Assembly: GCA_963691655.1 (NCBI GenBank)
Contig: OY829328.1
Coordinates: 34,181,890 to 34,245,889 of the forward strand
Reading direction: 5' to 3'
DNA: 64,000 bases
Origin: Toxonevra muliebris
Taxonomy: Eukaryota; Arthropoda; Insecta; Diptera; Pallopteridae
Position numbers and translations under genes: made by a program. This document shows, piece by piece, positions 55,827-64,000 of the stretch. A model generated the notes under the pieces. It did no database searches. It worked only from the letters and a program-made list of their open reading frames with translations, and was not told the origin of the DNA. Position 1 is the first letter of the stretch. Each line of letters opens with the position of its first letter.

Positions 55827-57002
55827 CCCAACGCTATAAATACATAATTAATAATAAAATATAAATTCACATTCTTGACCACCGTTGCCAACCGTCCCGT
55901 TTTCGCCGGCGCTGTTCCGTTTTTGAAAGTTTTGTCCCTGTCCCGCTGTCAAACGCAACGGGAATCAAAAGTATGTGTCTGATAAAAAAAACGCCTTCTG
56001 TAGGGTGTTATGGTACCCGGTTACCTTATATGCAATGCCCAATTTCGATCTAATTTTACTTTAAGAAGTTAAGGAAACAGTTATATCAAAATTAAACGTT
56101 TTTTATGTATGGTATTAAATAAATTTTATTTTGAAATCGACATGGTCTACTTATTTTCCTCACCAATAGCCAAAAATTGTTTAATGGCAATATTTGTTTT
56201 TGAAAAATTAGCAATCGTTAAAGTTCCTTTGCTTTCAATGAAGAAGTCACATGTGATCCTTCCGTCTTCTGTGCTTAGAACTCTTGTTATTGAAAATAAT
56301 GTTACGGCAAAACCAAAAATTATTTTATTTAACAATAAAACTTAAGGTGGCGTTGATAATATGGACAAATTAGTCAGTGTGTATATTGTCACGCCAAGTG
56401 AGTATATCGATGGTCATTAGCTTTGGTTTTCAATATTGTTGACATATCTGGATATATATGGATCACAATCCAAGGATCACAGCCACAAATCGGCGTCGCA
56501 TATTTTTGAAGCGCCTCGAAGATGGTGTAAACAAATCTTCAGTGTTGAGAAAACTAATTATTCGAAATTCTATGAAGCTTGTCGTTGGAAAACATATAAC
56601 TCCAAGCAACGTTGAACTCTTACAACAAAAAAGTTGCTTTATTTATAAGTCTATATAAATGAAACAAAGAAAAACCAGAAAATACTGTAATATTTGTTTA
56701 AACCGAGTTTATGACAAATATTCAAGCAACACTTGCGGCCAAACTTAAAAATTTTTGTATTTTACAATATTTGTCTCTTTTTAAATGTGTTAATTTACCA
56801 GATTTTCGTGTCTTTTGCGATATAATCATTAAAAAAAATTAGATACCTGGGTATCTTATCAGCCTTTATAATAAAAAAAATCAAGACAGTTATAATTTTG
56901 GACTCGAAATAAAATCTTTAGAGATGTCACGAAGACTCAATCACGTCAAGTCCAGTTTAAAAACCATTAAGGTACCTGGGTACCCTATCTGCCCGTTGAG
57001 GG
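55827..57002 (+). mobile_element. piggyBac-type transposon relic
   Basis: A piggyBac-like transposase remnant (56.1-56.75 kb) is followed at 57003-57006 by TTAA, directly preceded by CTGCCCGTTGAGGG, which fits a piggyBac-type right end. A candidate left end is TTAA at 55823-55826 followed by CCCAACGC, only loosely similar to the right end. If correct the copy is 1.18 kb, missing most of the transposase N-terminus. Words like GGTACCTGGGTACC repeat at 56847 and 56973, with a variant near 56010. Confidence 0.55.
56109..56745 (+). pseudogene. piggyBac-like transposase, C-terminal half, broken
   Basis: Reads through VTAKPKIILFNNKT, an in-frame TAA at 56343-56345, then GGVDNMDKLV (56346-56375). 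The KPxII...NxTKGGVDxxD arrangement is the hallmark of the piggyBac catalytic core and contains one of the catalytic Asp residues. After a frameshift, RWSLALVFNIVDISGY (about 56410-56460) matches the usual RWP...N-LDIS region. Further on, RRRIFLKRLEDGV, and then KTRKYCNICLNRVYDKYSSNTC-like Cys residues (about 56665-56740) that look like the start of the C-terminal Cys-rich domain. Stops and frameshifts show the gene is inactive. The N-terminal part with the first catalytic Asp residues was not found. Confidence 0.7.
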
Positions 57003-57029
57003 TTAAGAAATGTCTTAAAAATAATTTAA

Positions 57030-57684
57030 GGGTACCCCCCCCCCCCCATTCTCGGGGTCAAAAAATCGATTTTTCTTATTGTCTTGTTCGAAACCCAGAA
57101 AACCAAGCATAGCTGATTGAAGGTGAGTTGGTTTTATACACAAAACATTGCTTCACAAAAATTTAAACGCATTTTTCTCGAAGCAGTGTTTTTACGATTG
57201 GCGGACCTTGCAACTCAAAAACTATTCAACGAATCGCTTTGAAATTTTGCAATGTTGTTTAATACATCAATAGCAATAACTTAGACTATTATCAAGAAGA
57301 TTGGTAAAGATTTTCTATAATTTTCAGCTCAGTTTTTAACCAAAAAGCATTGAATTTTCGAAAAAATACATTCAAAGGTCCGCCATTTTGTGAATTTTTG
57401 TCCGAAATGAATAATAATAGTCTATGTATGTTATAAAAAAGCATGTACTTTATCTAATTCTGTTTGATTATTTGATTTCAGACATTCCAGTGATTTGCAA
57501 TCGTTCCCGCCATCAAAAACAGGCTTTTTTTGTTTTGCTAAAACAAAAATGTAAGAATTTTTTCTTGTTTCTAAAGTTTCGAAATACATATGCGTAGATA
57601 TCCAAACCTCAAAAATTGAATTTTATTTATTTACCAGCCCATTGAATATCGCGGAAATTCTAAATCGAGAATGGGGGGGTACCC
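57030..57684. mobile_element. TTAA-flanked element with GGGTACCCCC ends (655 bp)
   Basis: TTAA at 57026-57029 and 57685-57688 bracket inverted ends: GGGTACCC with C13 and ATTCTCG at the left, CGAGAATGGGGGGGTACCC at the right. The C-run length differs between ends. The interior shares TTTAAACGC-TTTTTCTCGAA and AAAACTATTCAA with the element at 61517-63008, so the two are probably related. It lies only 20 bases from the right end of the piggyBac relic. No transposase. Confidence 0.75.
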
Positions 57685-57689
57685 TTAAG

Positions 57690-58990
57690 TATAAATATTT
57701 TTCATTTTATTGCAGAGACCAGTGCTGTCGAAGGTGTGTTCGTATTCCGCTCAAATCTCAATCCTCCTGTCCTCCCCAAGCATAAAAAATCCCCCTATTT
57801 CATATTCTTGAATTTTTGCACACTGCAGAATCTTGTAAGCTTCTATTTTGGTTTATTATGTAAAACTTTTGACTGATACAATATAGCAAAAGTCCAGCTG
57901 TTAATTTTGTTAATAGAAAATAATTAAATCCTTCTGCAAAATTTTGTTACACAAGTATTTCGAATTTAATAAACACATACAAATAAATTTAATCAGTAAA
58001 CTATTTAATATATGTAAGTGTTATTTTATATTAATGTATGCATATTTCACACTTTCAACTCATAAATTGGTTATGCACTGTAAATTATTTGTTTGCATAA
58101 ATTATAGACACTGTGAAATAATTTGTTTGTAGTTATATGACTTTATTTTTGAGTTGATGATCCACTTGTTATATAAATATACACTTATATATTTACATAT
58201 TAAAATATCCTGTTTATTGTATATATATTTACTATAAAAGACAATTAAGTTTATCCTGTCAGAGGAAGTAACTAAATTTTATGGTTTTGTTGTTTTCTCT
58301 CTCCCTCTTCCTCTTTCTCTCTTTTTTGCATAGAAACTATAGAATATTATATGCAATTAATTTATAATGTCAACATAGGAAACTTAAGATTTTCTAATAG
58401 ATTTACAAATAATAATTTGTTATTATTATTATTTTATGGGTAAAATAAAGTGAAACAAAATGACACTCTGTGAAAGGGAAGAAGAAGTAAAACGAATTTT
58501 ATTTGTCAATGGAAATTTTGAATATGCTTTGCTCCAATTAGTACTTAAATTTAAGAGTAAGTAAATACTAAATATAAATACATAAAGACATACATATTTA
58601 TATAGTAAATGTTAATTTTTGGCATAATAACAAAAGCAATTAAGACCAACCAAAGTAAATATATATGAACATATACTTACATTGAATATATTCGTTTCAA
58701 ATTTCCTGTCAAAATTATATAGCATAAAATTGCTGAAATATTTGTGTGCTTTTATACACACTCGTACTGGCTATGCTACACAATCATAACATTTGCCAAA
58801 GTCATAAACTACAAAAGTTTATGAGTTGCACGCTGTGTCAAGAGAAAAAAGGAAGAGAAATAAAAAAAAGCAAACAAAAATGCGTTACAAAATTTTTAAA
58901 AAACGTTTTGAACCTTGAAGTCATAGTGATACTATTTTTATACACAAATACATAATTGCCTACATACATTGTATACATACACATGTACAT
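57690..58990. other. No gene recognised
   Basis: AT-rich DNA, dense in TATA/ATTTATAT simple sequence (58000-58260). No feature supported. Confidence 0.5.
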
Positions 58991-58999
58991 ATATACTTG

Positions 59000-59133
59000 C
59001 ACTAGCGGATTCACATCCATTTCCAAAAGGGGAGGTTATAATTTTACGGTCTTTTTATCAAAATATATAAGATTATTATCTGTAAAAGGGGGCTTATTTC
59101 TAAGACCCTTTCCTCCCCTTGAGTCTGCTAATG
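59000..59133. mobile_element. 134-bp hAT-like miniature element
   Basis: CACTAGCGGATTCA at 59000 is the inverted match of TGAGTCTGCTAATG at 59120-59133 with three changes. AGGGGAGG follows at the left and the complementary CCTCCCCTT at the right. Flanks TATACTTG and TGTAATTG agree at 6 of 8 positions, compatible with a decayed 8-bp duplication. Confidence 0.6.
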
Positions 59134-59227
59134 TGTAATTGTAAAAGAAATCACTGCGTGGGTCACATTGAAGGTTTTACAACTTCAAGTTGCTTACTTC
59201 AAAATAAAGTAAAAATGAACTTAAATA

Positions 59228-59250
59228 TACAATACACACACACACACACA
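59228..59250. repeat. (CA)n microsatellite
   Basis: About eleven dinucleotide units. Confidence 0.9.
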
Positions 59251-59466
59251 CGACCAACAACAAAAACAGAAATATAAGCAGTAGTAATAAAGACAATAAT
59301 AAGAAAAAAAAACACAAACCAGCAAAAATAAATGAAATTGTTGTGAAGAGATTTTAGTTTCTTTCTTTGGCTTCTAATGACAAGTGGAGAATACGCAAAA
59401 AGAAAAATATTAATATTTGGATTATTAAATTTTAAATCTCATAAATCTAAGAAATGTGTAAGGTCT

Positions 59467-60540
59467 AGATTAGATTAGATTAATAAGAAGGTGGGCAATA
59501 ATTTCCCAGATCACTGCGGACATCTAGGGCCTATTGTGATATACCTCAAAGATTTATTGTGTTTATAGTTCTCCTTTGAGTTTATTTCCTTTGAGGAAAT
59601 TTAATATCTTTTTAGGAGAACAATCCGCAATGTCTTGCGGTTGTAGGATAGAGTTTCCCAAGTAACGAAGTCGGGTCCTCATTAGACCTTCACAATGGCA
59701 TAAAACATGTTCTGCTGTTTCTTCCTCCTCGTTACATATTCGGCACGTATCGTCTTGTGCTAGACCCAAGTTCGATAGGTGTTTTTTGACCCTACAATGC
59801 CCTGTATAGAACCCTGTGGCAATTCGGATTTGGTTCCTGCCTAAATTAAGCAGTTGTTTAGTTCTGCGTTGACAGATCTTTGGCATGAATGACTTAGCTT
59901 GTCTGTTACCGAGGGTTTCCCTCCAGTATTGTAGCGAGTTACTGTCCAGCCAATTTTTTAAACTGATTTTAACGGAACTCCATGGTAGACCGCAGAATGG
60001 TCGTGGTCCAGTGAATTCACTGGATGAACCTTTCCTTGCAAGTTCGTCCGCCATTTCATTGCCTACATGTCCTCTATGCCCTGGCACCCAAATGAGTTGT
60101 ACTCTGTTATGAGATGCTAGACAGATTAGGAGCTGTAGGCAGTCCCAAACTAGTTTGGAGGTAATTTTATATGCAGTTAGTGCAAGAAGAGCCGCTTTGC
60201 TGTCTGTTTTCATACTCCCTTAGGCAGAGCTCGATGGCATGCACCTCGGCTTGGAAAACTGAGTTACCTGTGCCCATACCGTCATAAATATATTTTTTTG
60301 GTCTAACTCCGTACACTCCTGCCCCAACTCCTTCGTTTGTCTTGGAGCCATCTGTATACCATACATGATAGTCCCCTGTAAACTTTGGCCTGACCTGTTC
60401 CCAGTTATTCTTATCAGGAAATGTGACGTTAAAGTTGTGTGAGCTTACAGGTGAACTGTAGAGCTTCTTTCTTTAAGAACAAGTGTAGCGGTGGTAGGTT
60501 TAGCAATGTATTCAATGCCGTTGTTCGCATTGCTCCTGTG
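59467..60540 (-). mobile_element. Younger 5'-truncated LOA-like LINE inserted in the host LINE, 13-bp target duplication
   Basis: ATGTGTAAGGTCT is repeated exactly at 59454-59466 and 60541-60553. The minus-strand LINE between them starts at the TGAMRTT codons and ends in a (TAATC)n-type tail (plus strand AGATTAGATTAGATTA at 59467-59482). A complete tail, long duplication and good coding sequence mark it as the youngest LINE in the window. Confidence 0.9.
59563..60537 (-). pseudogene. LINE ORF2 C-terminus with nearly intact RNase H
   Basis: Begins with TGAMRTTALNTLLNLPPLHL of the connection region. The RNase H domain shows WYTDGSKTNEG (first Asp), VFQAEVHAIEL (Glu), KTDSKAALLAL (second Asp, at about 60205) and WVPGHRGHVGNEMADELARKG (fourth residue), so all four metal ligands are present. 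A frameshift lies just before KTDSK, and stops lie in the stretch between LPPLHL and WYTDGS. Farther on there is YTGHCRVKKHLSNLGL and the zinc-knuckle-like CRICNEEEETAEHVLCHC, ending with a stop at 59563. The last 651 bases are one uninterrupted frame. Confidence 0.85.
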
Positions 60541-61606
60541 ATGTGTAAGGTCTTATGCTGCATATCACGGCAGTTCTCAGGAGTACATTTCCGAGGTCTA
60601 CGTCTTGCGGGAGGCAGAAATTCGTAATACTTATTCGGCTATTCCCGTGCCTTTATTGCATAGTCGACAGGAATCGCACAACGATGTACCCGATTTTTTA
60701 AGATAATACTTAAGAAGACAATGACCTGTAAGAAACCCGGTAAGGGTACGAATTTCTATTTTGTTTTGCATGGTTATGCGTTTTGAATTAATGATGGTTG
60801 GGCTGGTAAGTCTTTAAAACTCTCAGAGGCAATAGTCTTTGGGAGCATTTGCTTCCCAATCCCTTATTATTGTTTGGATGTGATTCGATAGCATACTACA
60901 AAATAGTTCGTGGCCCCTTTTCCGCTAGTTTCATTCCTATCAAATCCTTCAAAATCAAGTCAAAGCTAGTATAATTTTAATACTGTAAAATAGGATTGAA
61001 TGGAGCTCAAACACTCTCTTGTTGTTTTGACTACATACGTTCATTAAAATAAAAAACTCTCATCAAAATTTTGGGTTTTATGGTTGAGGGAATGTAAATG
61101 TGAGTACTGTTTGCTACATATACATTTTCGAATCATATCTCTATAGCATGAACGATTAATATGAAGGGCACTGATTTTTGAAATCTATGACTGTAGAGTC
61201 CATCAATTATAGTCCCAATTGCGCAGTAGGGCACGTTTTCATTATACCTGTTATACCTAGATATGTGGGAAAATAAGTTTATTTATATTGAGCCTTCACT
61301 TCCTGTGTTTCTCAGGTAATTGCTGCATAAGTGGCCATGACTTTGTTGACTGTATGATACGATTAGTAAGTAATTTTTGGTCTCAGGTAGCCCTTTTAAC
61401 ACTATAAAGATGAATGTGAATTCCAGGAAAGTGTTTTTTCAAAGGTCACCTCAAGATATTAGCTTCTTCTGAAAGTACTAAGTCATATCCATTTTGTCTG
61501 ATTGCTTTAAGATTAAGGGGCAAGGCCACTGTGACGGGTCAAAAAAATACAGAATTTCAAGTCAAAATTCCAAAAATTGTCTGAGTAACAGCCATTTTAG
61601 TGATAG

Positions 61607-62508
61607 ATAGATAGATAGATGTTTCTTTATTTTCCCATTCATATAGTACATAACTTTAATAAAAGATACTTAAAATTAAGATACAAAATGAAAAACAAAG
61701 AACATAAATTCGACATGGTACATAACCGTCTGTCGGAGGCTTGTATATTCATTTATATTATAATATATGTGTTATTAAATTCATTCATTAAATTCGCTTA
61801 TTAAAAAATTTCTATATAATAAGGCCTTTTCTACAAATTGAGATAGGCTAATCCAATTTCCATGCTCTTTTCCATTTAAAATATCAATAACCTCATTTTC
61901 TAATAAAACGGATTGTTGAAAGTATCTGCATCTAATTTCATTAAATACAGGGCATCTGCCTAGAAAGTGTTGCAAACTCTCCTCTTCTTTAAAATTACAT
62001 ATACTACACAATTTTGAAGTTTCTCGTATCTGTGTGAATTTCCATTTAACCTGAGAAGGTCTCCCCGGGCTTTAATAATTCAGATTTGTTTTTGTGAGTA
62101 GCATTCCTCGCTATATAGATGACCCTTTGAATAGTCTAAATATTTATAGTGTCTATCCCGACTATTTCTTGCGGGTTCTTCGTATTTTTGCAGTCGCTTC
62201 ATTTTTAGTTTTACAATTAGATCAACGCAGTTGCCGTATAATTCTTCTCGGGTCTTCGGACTATCAGCTCAGTTTATATTGCAGTCTCTCATTTGTTTAA
62301 CCATCTCACTATACCAAAAGATATTCTTTCTTATTATTTTAGTTGACAGCATGTGAGGTAATCTTTCATCGCTATACTCATATAGCGTTCTATATATGTA
62401 ACGCCGATGCAAGTCTAGAGTGTAGAAATGCCCATCTTCAGCTTCCGTTTCCAACGAAAGAACGTAGTTAGGTGTTTGCTCGGGCAACTTTAGCATTCTC
62501 TTGATGCG
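61607..62508 (-). mobile_element. 5'-truncated CR1/jockey-like LINE (LINE C) with (CTAT)n tail
   Basis: AGTGATAG is found at 61599-61606 and 62509-62516. The minus-strand insert ends in CATCTATCTATCTAT. It contains only the C-terminal part of a reverse transcriptase protein and a 3' untranslated stretch of about 170 bases. Confidence 0.8.
61781..62505 (-). pseudogene. LINE C reverse transcriptase C-terminus
   Basis: First part (62505-62269): IKRMLKLPEQTPNYVLSLET and LHRRYIYRTLYEYSDERLPH, then TKIIRKNIFWYSEM, a stretch that follows the thumb in CR1/jockey-like LINEs. A decayed middle follows. The final part (62011-61781) has CSICNFKEEESLQHFLGRCPVF, a CxxC...H...C knuckle typical of LINE C-termini, and ends FVEKALLYRNFLISEFNE before a stop. 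No RNase H lies between the two, which separates it from the LOA-like copies. Stops in the middle show it is dead. Confidence 0.75.
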
Positions 62509-64000
62509 AGTGATAGTAAGTAGACTGAAAACTTAATGGACTGAAAACTTTAAACGCGTTTTTCTCGAAACGACTTTTTTGGAATTGGTCGCGTCGATCA
62601 AATATTAACCTATTTGATTTTGATTTTTACAATTTTGAAACAAAAAAAAGAGTCGAAAGCATGAAAAAATTTTCAATCAGTCGCAATTTTGTGGAAAATA
62701 AAAAAATAAATAAATCTACGTACGACGAGAATTATACTCTAATAGATTATTAAAAACTAAAAATTTTTTTTTCAGAAAATCCGTTCTTAAAAAATCGACG
62801 CTACCATGGATGGGGAAATATTTTGGGGCTCCACCGCAACGCTCATATCTTCAAAACTATTCAATATTTTTTTAATAAAAATTTATAGAAATATTGTTGT
62901 GCACTTAATAAAATGAATATGAGACGATACCCATATTCCTTCATTTGGCAGATCAAAAAAATTCCCGAAAATCATCTATTTTACAAGCCGTCACAGTTGC
63001 TTTCTCCGTTAAGCTTCCTCCTTAATGTGAAAGAAGCTAATACTATTTTATTTGGGTTTATTGTTAACTTTTTTTCGTAACATCACTCCAGTGTCCCTAA
63101 TTTTAATTATTACATCATCTGCATAGCTCTGAGGGTTAAAACTTATTTTTTCTAATTAATATTTTAAGCAGTCCGTCTCTGCCTATGGTTTCAATTGGGG
63201 TCATCCTCTAACTGTTGGTACGGTCAGGTGACGTTCCTAACATTGCAATTGTCCATGTTACAATCATAGGGCATATTTTCTGATCATGGTGTCCAGTAGC
63301 GCAGTGAATGGCGTATTGTCGAATGTTTCTTGATTGTCAATGAAGGTTCATAAAGCTGTGTCTTTAACTGTCAAAGCTCTCGCGACTGTTTTCGCTAGAC
63401 TATGTATGACAGTTTCCGTGGATTTGCCTGATTGCTAAGCAAACCAGCATTTATATAGGGGTCATTTGGTAAGATATCGATCAAAAATTTTGCCATTACT
63501 TTAGGAAAAAAAAAGAGCTGAGACTTAGTAGGGAGTAGTTAGAGATCTTAGGCTTATATTTTGCTCCCTTACCCATCTTTGGTATGAAAGCCATCCTCAA
63601 CTCAGTCCAGTTAAACGGAATATAACCAAGAATAAGGTTTTTCCTGTAAATTTTTACTAGGGGCCTGATCTCCTGAAGTAGTAGAGTGTGATTTGATCTA
63701 ACGCATTCAGAAAGTGAGTGTCAGGTAAGAGCTGTCGCATTTCTTTTACATTATTTGTAAAAGTTCCACTCAGTTTTTTTTTTTTAATTTTGAAATACAA
63801 TTGAGTATGCCTTCAGATTTTTGGTCTTGATTCTGTGGGAAGCTGTTCAATTTTCTCACAGTACTTACTTAAGTTGGTTTTTGACCTTTCTAAGCTCTTT
63901 GTTATATGTTGTTAAGACACTTTTGTCGGCTAAAAAATCTTCCTTAGATTTCCTTGCTCCACCAAAAGGATTACGAGTTGGAGTAAATCCGATTAGATTA

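Larger units (their letters stand above)
61517..63008. mobile_element. TTAA-flanked element inserted in the host LINE and carrying LINE C
   Basis: TTAA at 61513-61516 and 63009-63012. The ends GGGGCAAGGCCACTGTGACG and CGTCACAGTTGCTTTCTCCG pair imperfectly at the tip and perfectly over ACTGTGACGG. After removal of LINE C (61607-62508 with one target copy) the element would be about 580 bases, close to the 655-bp TTAA element at 57030 with which it shares TTTAAACGC-TTTTTCTCGAA (62550). It has no transposase. Confidence 0.8.
59400..64000 (-). mobile_element. LOA-like LINE split by at least three later insertions (host copy)
   Basis: A minus-strand LINE runs in from the right edge of the window and ends near 59400. 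Its pieces are 63013-64000 (linker and reverse transcriptase up to the YADD box and beyond), 60554-61512 (thumb to Cys-rich C-terminus) and 59400-59453 (last codons and 3' end). They are separated by a TTAA-flanked element (61517-63008, itself holding another LINE) and by a younger LINE (59467-60540). The pieces are collinear and, across both insertion sites, stay in a consistent reading frame when the inserts and one target copy are ignored. Confidence 0.8.
60554..64000 (-). pseudogene. LINE reverse transcriptase/RNase H-region polyprotein, interrupted
   Basis: From the right edge: a linker with TYNKELRKVKNQLK (about 63900), then GTFTNNVKEM, LGYIPFNWTELRMAFIPK (about 63620), DNQETFDNTPFTALLDTM (about 63330) and the catalytic YADDVIIKIRD (YADD at 63114-63125). 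After NPNKIVLASFTLRRKL the frame meets the TTAA element. It resumes at 61512 with KAIRQNGYDLVLSEEANIL in the same frame. Decayed connection sequence follows (61480-60830), then LTGFLTGHCLLKYYLKKSG and CDSCRLCNKG (about 60740-60640), the Cys-rich end that normally follows RNase H. The RNase H core itself was not recognised here, so an internal deletion or strong decay is likely. Stops and frameshifts are scattered through all parts. Confidence 0.7.

Overview
The window looks like gene-poor nuclear DNA of a higher fly. It is strongly AT-rich, full of homopolymer runs and of (CA)n, (TA)n and ATGTATGTA-type simple repeats, and packed with relics of transposable elements (TEs). The mix of RTE, LOA-like LINEs, a DD37E Tc1/mariner, piggyBac/TTAA elements and hAT-type miniature elements is most consistent with a fruit fly of the tephritid kind. 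That assignment is inference from general familiarity, not from a marker gene. I see no convincing intact host gene, tRNA, rRNA or CRISPR. The only coding-like stretch I could not assign to a TE is a short open frame at about 42.05-42.29 kb.

Layout. 0-2 kb: a nearly complete DD37E mariner with a broken transposase, then the 3' end of a CR1/jockey-like LINE. 3.8-6.3 kb: a tRNA-derived SINE and an RTE LINE end (minus strand). 7-15 kb: a small TTAA-flanked hairpin, a gypsy-type integrase scrap and an RTE scrap. 15.1-18.3 kb: a short fold-back element and a large 3'-truncated LOA-like LINE (minus strand). 18.9-21.5 kb: a (TTTCC)n satellite and a hAT-type element holding two smaller nested elements. 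25.5-35.5 kb: a chain of miniature inverted-repeat elements (TTAA, TAA, 3-bp and TA target sites), another RTE relic and a composite element built from an iterated 20-bp motif. 38-50.7 kb: a TAA-flanked element, two relatives of one hAT-type family with good 8-bp target duplications, an unusual element with a perfect 9-bp duplication, a 5'-truncated LINE with a CCTAA tail and a 10-bp duplication, a 1-kb degenerate satellite and a second copy of the 0.2-kb TTAA element. 52.8-57.7 kb: an RTE scrap, a duplicated module, a GC-rich minisatellite, a piggyBac transposase relic and a further TTAA element. 59.4-64 kb: one minus-strand LOA-like LINE that was invaded at least three times.

No pathway is encoded here. 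The value of the window is as a layered record of transposition. In several places the order of insertions can be read directly, because the target-site duplications and the interrupted reading frames are still visible. The clearest case is at 59.4-64 kb, where removing a TTAA-flanked insert on paper puts the surrounding reverse transcriptase back in frame. Several inverted-repeat families occur twice with independent target duplications, which supports them as real transposon families rather than chance hairpins.
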